Source: JAMOQA01 sp964420365 (GTDB lineage: Bacteria > Acidobacteriota > Polarisedimenticolia > J045). From it: a stretch of 64,000 nt of DNA. Below, piece after piece: positions 26,028 to 33,910 of the stretch. A model generated the notes under the pieces. The model saw only the letters and a list, made by a program, of their open reading frames with translations, searched no databases and was not told the origin of the DNA. Position numbers and translations under genes: made by a program. Position 1 is the first letter of the stretch. Every line of letters starts with the position of its first letter. The DNA lies in NCBI GenBank assembly GCA_964420365.1, contig CAYQTA010000011.1, positions 1 through 64,000 on the forward strand, written 5' to 3'.

Positions 26028-27401
26028 TCAGGCGTCCTTCGCGCAGAGCGCCATCAGCTCGGTGATCGAGCCGAGGTTCTCCAGGTTCCAGACGGCCTCC
26101 TTCAGCCTCGCGCGCCGCTCCTCCGAGAGCACCGGGGCCGCGAGGGCGTCGAACTTCGCCTCGATCTCCTCGTCCGAGAGCGGGTTGCGCGGGTCGCCCT
26201 TGGGATAGTCGAGCTGCTTCTCGTAGCGCTGCCCGTCGACCGTCTCGATGGTGACGTGGACCCGCTGCAGCTCGGGAAAGACCTTCTCGATCTCCGGGTC
26301 GGCGAGGACTTCCACCTTGTGGAGCTGTTCCCGGATCACCGGGTCCATGATGCGCTCCGGCGTGAAGGCCGCAGGGGTCACGTTCCGGTCGACCAGGGCC
26401 GCGGCGATCACGTACGGCAGCGAGTGGTCCGCCGTTTCCTTGCTCCGCGGGTCGTACTTGCTCGGGTCGGCAAGGATGTCGGCGGCACGGGCGAGAGAGC
26501 GGATGATCACCTTCTTCACTCGCTCCGGTGCCAGGTCGTGCTCCCGCACCAGGTCGAGGACGGCGGAGATCGGCGTATGGGTCAGCGCCTCGGTCGGAAA
26601 CGCCTTCATCCCGCAGCGGGTGATCCGCCACGACTCTCCCAGCCCCTCGACCAGGATGTCCAGCTTCCACTCCGGCCCGAGGCAGTGGACCAGCCCCTCC
26701 TTGCCGTCGATCACGTGCTCCGGCCCCGTGTAGCCCTTCTCCGCCAGGAGGGCCGCCAGCACGCCGGACTGGGTGGCCAGCGGGTCGACGGTGTTCTTCA
26801 TCATCGTCAGCTTGCCGGCGGTCACCGCGCCCAGGGTGGCGTGGCGGCTGCCGGAGATACCGATCGCGTGCTGGATCTTCTCCCAGTCCAGGTGAAGCAT
26901 CCGCCCCGCGACGATCGGCGCGGCGAACGCGGTCAGCGTCGCGTGGTGCCAGCCCCGTTCCCGGATCCCCGGGAACGCGATCTCGCACAGCCGCATCTCG
27001 AACTCGTGTCCGAGCACGATCCCGACGATCAGCTCCTTTCCGTCTCCCCCGGCCCGCTCGCCGCACGCCATCGCCGCCGGGATGATGTCCGAGGGATGGG
27101 ACGGGTCCTGCTGCCAGTAGATGTCGTTGTAGTCCATCACCCGGACCATCAGGGCGTTCGCCAGCGAGGCCGAGACCGGGTCGAGCCGCTTCCCGGTCCC
27201 GATCACCGTGGCCGGCCCCTCCCCGGCGCACTCCTCGAGGACGCCGAGGGCGATCTCGACGTCGTGCTTGGTGTACCCCCCGAGGGCACACCCGAGGGAA
27301 TCGAGGAGGAAGCGCTTCGCCTCCCGGACGGCCTCCGGGGACAGGTCGTCGAACCTGAGGTCGGCGGCCCAGCGGGCCATCTTCTCGGTGATCGTGCTCA
27401 T
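26028..27401 (-). CDS. MmgE/PrpD family protein (2-methylcitrate dehydratase-like)
   Basis: The 457-residue protein has the MmgE/PrpD pattern: N-terminal helices with SLGCALGGY, the active-site region MDYNDIYWQQDPSHPSD near residue 90, GHEFEMRLCE, GWHHATLTAFAAP and MKAFPTEALTHTPI. Relatives dehydrate 2-methylcitrate, isomerise iminodisuccinate or decarboxylate cis-aconitate. Here, beside aconitase-, isocitrate-dehydrogenase- and citrate-lyase-like genes, a tricarboxylate substrate is likely. Its ATG overlaps the stop of the HD-like gene (ATGA); the homoaconitase gene starts 14 bases further on. Which of the three reactions it performs cannot be read from the sequence. Confidence 0.88.
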   Translation of the reverse strand: MSTITEKMARWAADLRFDDLSPEAVREAKRFLLDSLGCALGGYTKHDVEIALGVLEECAGEGPATVIGTGKRLDPVSASLANALMVRVMDYNDIYWQQDPSHPSDIIPAAMACGERAGGDGKELIVGIVLGHEFEMRLCEIAFPGIRERGWHHATLTAFAAPIVAGRMLHLDWEKIQHAIGISGSRHATLGAVTAGKLTMMKNTVDPLATQSGVLAALLAEKGYTGPEHVIDGKEGLVHCLGPEWKLDILVEGLGESWRITRCGMKAFPTEALTHTPISAVLDLVREHDLAPERVKKVIIRSLARAADILADPSKYDPRSKETADHSLPYVIAAALVDRNVTPAAFTPERIMDPVIREQLHKVEVLADPEIEKVFPELQRVHVTIETVDGQRYEKQLDYPKGDPRNPLSDEEIEAKFDALAAPVLSEERRARLKEAVWNLENLGSITELMALCAKDA

Positions 27402-27940
27402 CGCAGGCTCTCCTTGAAGGGCAGGAAGCTCATGAAGTCCGCGTGGTGGACGATCGTCGCCTCGACGCTGCGCTTCACCATGTTTCCCTCGCCGGCGTGC
27501 GCGGCGATGACGTGGCACACCGCGTCGGGCACGCCGCACTCCATGGCGAGGGCCACGCCGGTGAACGGGTGCCGCAGGTACTTCCCGCGCATGCTCTGCC
27601 GGGCCTCGCCCTCCACGATCTCGTACTCGAGGAGCTTGCCGACGTCGGCGAGGATCGCCCCCGCGATCACGACGTCCATGTCGATCGGCAGCGACTTCCC
27701 CATGAACTCCCGCATCGCCTCGGCGGACCTCCGGGCGATGTGGACCACGCAGCGCTTGTGTTCCATGAAGGTGACCGGGCAGTCCGGCACGAGCAGCGTG
27801 AACGGGATCCGCTCGAGGTCCTCCGGGGCCAGCGGACTTCTCTCGAGGGCAAGCTCCCATGTTCGCTCGACTTTTGCCCGCAGGTCGGAGTCGGAGATCC
27901 ACTCCAGCTCGGGCCACAGGCGGCGGACGGCGTCGCTCAT
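27398..27940 (-). CDS. HD-domain-like protein with a degenerate HD dyad
   Basis: The 180-residue protein follows the HD-domain layout: a histidine in HKRCVVHIARRSAE, the usual HD position in ILADVGKLLEYE, HPFTGVALA and HAGEG, and a final HHADFMSF. At the HD dyad the histidine is alanine (AD). The rest of the metal-site residues (several His and the Asp) remain, so metal binding in altered form is possible. It is the first gene of the tricarboxylate operon, with AAGGAG before its ATG. Possible roles are hydrolysis of a phosphate or amide, sensing, or a structural partner of the downstream PrpD-like enzyme; none is shown. Confidence 0.75.
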   Translation of the reverse strand: MSDAVRRLWPELEWISDSDLRAKVERTWELALERSPLAPEDLERIPFTLLVPDCPVTFMEHKRCVVHIARRSAEAMREFMGKSLPIDMDVVIAGAILADVGKLLEYEIVEGEARQSMRGKYLRHPFTGVALAMECGVPDAVCHVIAAHAGEGNMVKRSVEATIVHHADFMSFLPFKESLR

Positions 27941-27962
27941 CGCGGGTTCTCCTTCCGGTTGT

Positions 27963-27983
27963 GGCCGGTAAGATTACCCGGCC
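27963..27983. promoter_or_regulatory. Inverted repeat in the divergent promoter region
   Basis: GGCCGGTAA, GA, TTACCCGGCC: an inverted repeat with a single extra C in the right arm. It overlaps -10-like hexamers on both strands between the HD-first operon and the divergent methyltransferase gene, so it could be an operator for one or both. Confidence 0.4.
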
Positions 27984-28006
27984 CGCATCCCGGAGGCCAA
28001 GGCTCG

Positions 28007-28624
28007 ATGACCCGGATCCCCCCCCACCACCCGAGGAACTTCCTCTTCGACCTGTCCGCGCCCGCCTGGGACGTCCTGATGGGCCGCTGGGCGCTGCGCG
28101 ACGTCCTCCGGCGGCTGGGCCCCGGGCGCGGCAGGCGGGTCCTCGACCTCGGCGGGGCGACCGGACGCCTGTCCGTGCACCTGGCCCGCCTGGGGATGCG
28201 CCCGGTTGTGCTCGATCCGTCCCTCCCGATGGTTCGCCGGGCCCGGAGACGGGGCCTCGCCGCCGTGGCCGGCTCGGCCCATGCCCTGCCCTTCCGGGAC
28301 GGCGCGTTCGACGCGGTGATCGTCCTCGACGCCCTGCACCACGTGTCCGACATCCCCCGGAGCCTCGGGGAGGCCGCCCGCGTCCTCGAGCCCGGGGGCC
28401 GGCTGCTGCTCCACGAGCCGGATCCCGAGACGGCCATGGGACGGCTGACGGCGGTGCTGGAACGCCTCGCGGGGATGGGCAGCCTGCTCCTGCCGGCGGC
28501 GACCCTCGAGGCCCTCCTCCGGGAGGCGGGCCTCGAGGTGGTCCTCGTCGAGCGAAGGCGCTTCCATCTCGAGATCGAGGCCGGGAAACCGGGCCCCGGA
28601 CCTCCCCGGCCGCCTAGAGGGTGA
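28007..28624 (+). CDS. Class I SAM-dependent methyltransferase
   Basis: The 205-residue protein has a Rossmann methyltransferase core of the UbiE/MenG-like group: motif I VLDLGGATGRLS near residues 46-57, an acidic residue after strand 2 (VVLDPSLPM), DAVIVLDALHHVSDIP and the GGRLLLHEPDP stretch. It should transfer a methyl group from SAM to a small molecule, quinone or lipid. GGAGG is 10 bases before the ATG. It is divergent from the tricarboxylate operon and overlaps the 3' end of yraN by 11 bases tail to tail. Confidence 0.85.
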   Translation: MTRIPPHHPRNFLFDLSAPAWDVLMGRWALRDVLRRLGPGRGRRVLDLGGATGRLSVHLARLGMRPVVLDPSLPMVRRARRRGLAAVAGSAHALPFRDGAFDAVIVLDALHHVSDIPRSLGEAARVLEPGGRLLLHEPDPETAMGRLTAVLERLAGMGSLLLPAATLEALLREAGLEVVLVERRRFHLEIEAGKPGPGPPRPPRG

Positions 28625-28985
28625 ACGCCCCCCGGACGTGGTGGACGCGGAGCCTCCCCTCGCCGACGCGCACCGCAACGACGTCGAAACGGCAGGGCCG
28701 GTCCGCCCCGCCGTGGCGGCGAAGCCAGGCGACCGCCGCCCGGGCGATCCGGGCCTGCTTGCGGGGTCCCACCGACGCCTCGGGCGACCAGGGGCTGCCC
28801 TCGCGCCGGGAACGGACCTCCACGAAGACGAGGGTCTCCCCCTCGCGGGCGACGATGTCGATCTCGCCCCCCCTGGTGCGGAAGTTCCGGGCCAGGACGA
28901 TGAATCCGCGCCGCGCGAGCCACGCCGCGACCCGCTCCTCGACGGCCCGCCCCCGGCGAACCCGGTCGTCTCCCGGGCGCGTCAC
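28614..28985 (-). CDS. yraN: YraN/UPF0102 family nuclease-fold protein
   Basis: The 123-residue protein matches UPF0102: GRAVEERVAAWLARRGF at the start, RTRGGEIDIVAREGETLVFVEVRSR with the E-D-E-x-R pattern of an endonuclease-like fold, and SVGPRKQARI. Its function is uncertain; the family is often near DNA repair, RNase HII and 16S rRNA processing genes. The start is GTG, overlapping the cysS stop as GTGA, so it is translationally coupled to cysS. Confidence 0.88.
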   Translation of the reverse strand: MTRPGDDRVRRGRAVEERVAAWLARRGFIVLARNFRTRGGEIDIVAREGETLVFVEVRSRREGSPWSPEASVGPRKQARIARAAVAWLRRHGGADRPCRFDVVAVRVGEGRLRVHHVRGAFTL

Positions 28986-30379
28986 CGCCGCTTGAGCCGC
29001 GCCCCCCGGGGGGTGTCCTCGACGACCCAGCCGCGCGCCAGGATCTCGTCCCGCAGGCGGTCCGCCTCGGCCCAGTTCCGTTCCTTCCGGGCGCGGGTCC
29101 GGGCCTCGAGCAGTTCGAGCACCTCGGGGGGCGCCTCCTCGCGCCGTTCCTCGAAGGGGAACAGGGCGCCGACCACCCGGTCGGCCTCCCGCAGGAAGCC
29201 GAGCACGACTTCCGCGTCCTCCCGGGAGACCTCGCCCCGGTCGAGGCCGGCGTTGACCTCGCGGACCAGCTTGAAGATCTCCCCCATCGCCCCGGAGATG
29301 TTCAGGTCGTCGTCCAGGGCCTCGCCGAACGCCTCCCGCGCGGCACGCACCCGGTCGTTCCAACGGGCCTCGCCCGCCGACCCCGTCGCCTCCCGCTCGA
29401 GCCGCTCGACCAGGTCGTCCACGCGCGAGAGCTCGGCCCGGGCCTGGTCGAGGGCCTCGAACGAGAAGTTCAGCGGTCGACGATAGTGGGTGCCGAGCAG
29501 GACGTAGCGGATGTAGCGCGGATCGTGGCCCCGCTCCAGCAGGTCGCGCAGGGTGTAGAAGTTGCCGAGGGACTTCGACATCTTCTCCCCGTCGACCACC
29601 AGGTGGGCGCAGTGGAGCCAGTAGCGGACGAACTGCTTCCCCGTCGCTCCCTCCGACTGGGCGATCTCGTTCTCGTGGTGGGGGAACTTGTTGTCGACCC
29701 CACCGGTGTGAATGTCGAACGTTTCCCCGAGGTACTTCATCGACATCGCCGAGCACTCGATGTGCCAGCCCGGCCGCCCCGGCCCCCAGGGCGAGTCCCA
29801 GCTCGGTTCGCCCTCCCGGTGCGCCTTCCAGAGGACGAAATCCGCCGGGTCGTCCTTCGTGTACTCGTCCGCATCCACCCGGGCACCGACGAGAAGCTTG
29901 TCCCGGTCGAGCCCCGCGAGCTTGCCGTAGCCGGGGAAGCTGGCGATCCGGAAGTAGACGGATCCACCCGAGACGTAGGTGTGACCACGCTCCTCCAGGC
30001 GCCGGATCAGGTCGATCATCTCCGCGACGTGCTCGGTGGCCCGCGGGTAGTGGTGCGCCGGCTCGATGTGCAGGGCGCGGACGTCCTCGAAGAACGCCTC
30101 CGTGTAACGGGCCGTGTACTCGCGGATGTCGACCCCGGCCTCGTTGGCCTTCCGGATGATCTTGTCCTCCACGTCCGTGATGTTCATCACGTGAAGGACC
30201 TCGTAGCCCCGCCACTCGAGGTGCCGCCGGAGCAGGTCTTCCCAGGTGTACGCCCGGAAGTTCCCGATGTGGGCGAAGTCGTGCACCGTCGGGCCGCAGG
30301 TATAGAGCCCGACCTTACCTGCGACGAGCGGGTGGAACTCGTCCACCCGCTTCGTCATCGAGTTGTAGTAGCGGATCAT
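28982..30379 (-). CDS. cysS: Cysteinyl-tRNA synthetase
   Basis: The 465-residue class I synthetase charges tRNA-Cys. Zinc ligands include LYTCGPT and HIECSAM plus the HHENE block; the HIGH-type signature is HDFAHIGN and the second is KMSKSLGNF. Length is normal. It starts 10 bases after the large TonB-dependent receptor gene and is followed by yraN with a GTGA overlap. The cognate tRNA-Cys gene is elsewhere in the window at 15644-15718, not in this operon. Confidence 0.97.
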   Translation of the reverse strand: MIRYYNSMTKRVDEFHPLVAGKVGLYTCGPTVHDFAHIGNFRAYTWEDLLRRHLEWRGYEVLHVMNITDVEDKIIRKANEAGVDIREYTARYTEAFFEDVRALHIEPAHHYPRATEHVAEMIDLIRRLEERGHTYVSGGSVYFRIASFPGYGKLAGLDRDKLLVGARVDADEYTKDDPADFVLWKAHREGEPSWDSPWGPGRPGWHIECSAMSMKYLGETFDIHTGGVDNKFPHHENEIAQSEGATGKQFVRYWLHCAHLVVDGEKMSKSLGNFYTLRDLLERGHDPRYIRYVLLGTHYRRPLNFSFEALDQARAELSRVDDLVERLEREATGSAGEARWNDRVRAAREAFGEALDDDLNISGAMGEIFKLVREVNAGLDRGEVSREDAEVVLGFLREADRVVGALFPFEERREEAPPEVLELLEARTRARKERNWAEADRLRDEILARGWVVEDTPRGARLKRR

Positions 30380-30389
30380 GGCCCCGCCG

Positions 30390-33300
30390 TCAGAACTTCA
30401 GCTTGAAGGCGAGCTGGAACTGGCGCCCCCAGCGCCGCCCGGCGACGAGCCGCTCGTAGTACTTCTCGACGCCGCCCTCGTAGTACTTCGTCAACTGGAC
30501 CCGGTCGATGAAGAGCGTGTCGTCGTTCAGGAGGTTGAACACGTCGACCTGGACCGTCGCCAGCATGTCCTTGATGTGGAACTCCTTCTGGAAGTTGACG
30601 TTGAGCGTCCAGAAGGAAGCGTTCCGGTTGTCGTTTCGCTGGTGCGAGGGGTAGACCGTCCGCGGCGTGAAGTACGAGAGCGGGATGCCACCGGTGGAGG
30701 GCGTTCCGCCCATGAAATACGGGTAATCGAGCACGTTTCGCTGCTCGACCTTCGAATAGGGCAGCCCGGTCTCGTACCGGAACGAACCGCCGATGCGGAA
30801 GCCGCCCCACTTCGGGATGAAGACGCGGCCGTTGATCCGGACGATGTGGCGCTGGTCGAAGGCGAGCGGACCCTGCTCGTCGTCCGCGTTGGTCGGGTCG
30901 TCGCCAAGGCCCTGGTTGAAGTCCTCGGCCTGGCCCCAGGCCTTCGACCAGGTGTACGACGCCTGCAGCTCCCAGTTCTGGTAGAACCTCCGGGTCACCT
31001 CGAGGATCCAGGCCTGGTAGGTCGAGTGGTTGAAGTTCCCGATGAGGTACACGTTGTTGAACATCGGCGAGATCGGCTGCAGGTCCGCGATCCCGTCCGG
31101 CGTGTACTTCAACTGGAGCCTGTGCCACGGATCGTTCGGATCCATGTACCAGACCTGCGTTCCGGTGCAGTCGGCATAGGGCCCGATCTTGCGGCATCCA
31201 CGGCCGACCCGGTTCCAGTAGGCCAGGTCCTCGGGCGTCAGGTCGTCCCAGTACACCGGCCGGTGGTTGATGTCGGTGTCCTGGAGCTGGTCCCGGTACT
31301 GCCGGTGAATGTACCGGATCTTGAAGGACGTCTCGGGCGCGATCTCGCGCTCGTACCCGACGGTCCACTCGTCGTTGAACTGGGAACGCAGGTTGCGCGC
31401 CACCTGGGTGATCGAGAAGGACGAGCTGTACTGGGTGTCGAGGTAGACGGTGTCCGGCGTGAGCTGCCGCCGGTAGGCGCGGCTGATGTGCCGGTCCGGC
31501 CCCGTCTCGGCGACCAGCGGCGCGAGGAACGTCTCCCCGTAGAACCGGCCCCAGCTCCCCCAGACCTTGCTCTTTCCATCCGCCCCCGGGTCCCACGAGA
31601 TGCTGAGTCGCGGGGCGAGGTTGTTGTTGACGATCGAGAACTCCTCGGGAGCGCGGAAGTGCAGGTCACCGTACCGGGAACTGGTCCGCAGCATGCTGCA
31701 GATCCGGTAGTTCAGGGCGAATCCGCAGCTCCCGTTGACACCGGGCGCGTACGGATCGTCCATCGGGTGGGCCGTGAACCGCCAGTAGTTCTGGAGCGTG
31801 CAGCGCCGGACGAGCCAGGAGGGAATGTAGCCGTCCGGGTCGTAGCCGTACTGCCGGTAGCAGGCGCGGACCCCGTCCTCGAAGGCCCCCTGCTCCGTCT
31901 TCGGGCTGAACGGGTGGTAGCCGTCCAGGTCGAACTCCTCGCGGGAGAACCGCAGCCCGACGCTGATCGAGAGGTTCGGCCGCGGCTCGTAGGTGTCATT
32001 GATGTAGACCGCGTAGTAGTTCCCCAGGGCCTCGTGCTCCTGGCCGCGGGGAATGAACCCGTTGATGTTGTAGTAATCGCTCACGTTGTTGGCACTGCCG
32101 CCCATGCCCAGCGCACCCGCGTGCTGGACCTCGTAGTGCTCGACGAACGGGCGGATGTTCTCCCGGTTCCAGTAGCGGACCCGCATCAGCGAGAAACCCG
32201 CCTTCACCCGGTGGCTCCCACCGAGCCAGTCGCTGATGAACTGCTCGGCATCGAGCAGGTAGGACCACCGCTGGCGCTGGTCCTTGTAGGTCTGCCAGAA
32301 GGTCCCGCTCCGCTGGGAACCGAGGTTCCGGTCCATGCAGTACTGCCGGGTCCAGTCGAGACCCGTGATGTACGGATGGTTGGTCGGTTCGTGCTGGGTA
32401 TCGTCGCGGATGATCGTCGACGCCGGCATGCAGGCGTTCCGGGCGTTCGGGTCGTAGGGCCGGTACTTCACCTCCATGTCGGAGTAGGCGACGGTGGCCT
32501 CGAAGAAGAACGACGAGCTGAACGGGGCCGTCCAGACGAGCTGGTACGTGGGCCCGCCGCTCTCGTACGTGAAGCCGCTCTCCTTCGGCGTGATCGAGTT
32601 GACGCCGGCCGGCTTCACGATCAGCGGGTCGGCCCGGTACTGGAACTGGAGCTTGTTCTTCGGCGTCACCTGCCACGTGATCTTGTCCGCGCTGCGGACC
32701 AGCCGGCGGGTCTGGGTGAAGTTGTTGCCGCCGATGACCAGGATCGGCACCTGGATCCCCCGGTACTCGTGGCTGATGAAGTACCACAGGTGATCCTTGA
32801 TGATCGGGCCGCCGAGGGAGAGGGACGGCTGGAACACCTTGAAGTCCAGCGGATCGGTGTTCCCCGCGGCATCGTTCTCGAACGAGCTGTCGCGCAGGAA
32901 GATGTTGAACGTTCCCTCGAACTCGTTGCCGCCGGACTTCGTCACGACCTTGGCGAACGCGCCCACCGCGCCGCCGTAGGAGGCATCCGCCCCGGAGTCG
33001 ACGACCTGGATCTCCTCGATCGAGTCGGGGTTGATCTCCTGCATGAACTGGCCGGTCAGCGGGTCGACGTTGCTGACGTTGTCGACCATCACCTTGAAGT
33101 CCCGGTCACGGGACCCGTGCACGTTGGGGTTCCCGTCGCCGTCGGCGTCGTTCACGCCGGGCGCCAGGGTGAAGATGTTCTCCACGTCCCGCCCCATGAT
33201 CGGCAGGTCGGACACGAACTCGTCGGAGAACTCGGTGGAGGTCGCCGACTTCTCCAGGTCGACGACCTTCCTCTTGGCCTTCACCTCCACGACCTCGGTG

Positions 33301-33662
33301 ATCTGCTCCGTGAGGGCGAGGACCACGTTCTGGGTCTGGCCCGCGATCACCCGGACACCGGTCTGCCGCGCGGCCGCGTAGCCGGGCATCTGGGCGACGA
33401 CGATGTACGCCGAGCCGACCGGGACGACCGGGAAGATGGCCTGCCCGTTCGCATCCGTCATCTTCGCCGTCTGGGGAAACTGGTGGTTCGCGTCCGCCAG
33501 CACGACCGTCGCCCCCGGGAGAGGGGACTTCTGCCCGTCCTTGGTGACCTCGTAGACGATGACGCGGATCCCGCCGGTGGCACCGGCCAGGACGCGGGTG
33601 ACGCCCGTCCCCAGCACGAGCGACAGGCACAGCACGACAAGACCGAGCGAGCGAAGCCTCAT
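30390..33662 (-). CDS. TonB-dependent receptor with carboxypeptidase-regulatory domain (Oar-like)
   Basis: The 1090-residue outer-membrane protein has a signal peptide, a beta-sandwich CarboxypepD_reg domain (about 30-115: PLPGATVVLADANHQ, GYAAARQTGVRV), a plug domain with SDLPIMGRDVENIFTLAPGV and VDNVSNVDPLTGQF, then a long barrel ending in QLAFKLKF. It should import a bulky ligand, or bind proteins, using TonB. The second ATG of an MM pair (33662) is chosen because GGGGAGG is 5 bases from it but only 2 from the first. It has its own promoter 170 bases upstream, and continues into cysS after 10 bases. Ligand unknown. Confidence 0.9.
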   Translation of the reverse strand: MRLRSLGLVVLCLSLVLGTGVTRVLAGATGGIRVIVYEVTKDGQKSPLPGATVVLADANHQFPQTAKMTDANGQAIFPVVPVGSAYIVVAQMPGYAAARQTGVRVIAGQTQNVVLALTEQITEVVEVKAKRKVVDLEKSATSTEFSDEFVSDLPIMGRDVENIFTLAPGVNDADGDGNPNVHGSRDRDFKVMVDNVSNVDPLTGQFMQEINPDSIEEIQVVDSGADASYGGAVGAFAKVVTKSGGNEFEGTFNIFLRDSSFENDAAGNTDPLDFKVFQPSLSLGGPIIKDHLWYFISHEYRGIQVPILVIGGNNFTQTRRLVRSADKITWQVTPKNKLQFQYRADPLIVKPAGVNSITPKESGFTYESGGPTYQLVWTAPFSSSFFFEATVAYSDMEVKYRPYDPNARNACMPASTIIRDDTQHEPTNHPYITGLDWTRQYCMDRNLGSQRSGTFWQTYKDQRQRWSYLLDAEQFISDWLGGSHRVKAGFSLMRVRYWNRENIRPFVEHYEVQHAGALGMGGSANNVSDYYNINGFIPRGQEHEALGNYYAVYINDTYEPRPNLSISVGLRFSREEFDLDGYHPFSPKTEQGAFEDGVRACYRQYGYDPDGYIPSWLVRRCTLQNYWRFTAHPMDDPYAPGVNGSCGFALNYRICSMLRTSSRYGDLHFRAPEEFSIVNNNLAPRLSISWDPGADGKSKVWGSWGRFYGETFLAPLVAETGPDRHISRAYRRQLTPDTVYLDTQYSSSFSITQVARNLRSQFNDEWTVGYEREIAPETSFKIRYIHRQYRDQLQDTDINHRPVYWDDLTPEDLAYWNRVGRGCRKIGPYADCTGTQVWYMDPNDPWHRLQLKYTPDGIADLQPISPMFNNVYLIGNFNHSTYQAWILEVTRRFYQNWELQASYTWSKAWGQAEDFNQGLGDDPTNADDEQGPLAFDQRHIVRINGRVFIPKWGGFRIGGSFRYETGLPYSKVEQRNVLDYPYFMGGTPSTGGIPLSYFTPRTVYPSHQRNDNRNASFWTLNVNFQKEFHIKDMLATVQVDVFNLLNDDTLFIDRVQLTKYYEGGVEKYYERLVAGRRWGRQFQLAFKLKF

Positions 33663-33829
33663 CATGACCTCCCCCAGGAGGACGGCGGGTCGTCCCTGCT
33701 CCGCCCCCCGGGCGCTTTTCCTTCCGTCTCCCGGCCCCGGCTGGGCCGGCATCCCGGCTCCTCTTCCCGACGCAGAAAACACGCCCCAGCCCGGAGGTAA
33801 GCCTCCTCCCCGGGCACGGCGAGCCGAAC

Positions 33830-33859
33830 CATATACCCCCGCGGTCCCCGCCGGGTCAA
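33830..33859 (-). promoter_or_regulatory. Sigma-70-like promoter of the TonB-dependent receptor gene
   Basis: On the minus strand TTGACC, 18 bases, TATATG. It lies in the 248-base gap between the NtrC-type gene and the receptor start, giving a leader of about 160 bases that contains a small GGAGG-CTTA-CCTCC hairpin. Confidence 0.5.
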
Positions 33860-33910
33860 GTCGAACCGGCTTTCCGCGGAGTCCGCCCCGCGGCCGGGTG
33901 CCGGGACCGC

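Noticed and set aside
33666..33910. A sigma-54 promoter in front of the TonB-dependent receptor gene
   Set aside because: The GG and GC spacing seen is 9 rather than 10 bases and the -24 and -12 consensus is poor; a sigma-70-type promoter fits better.
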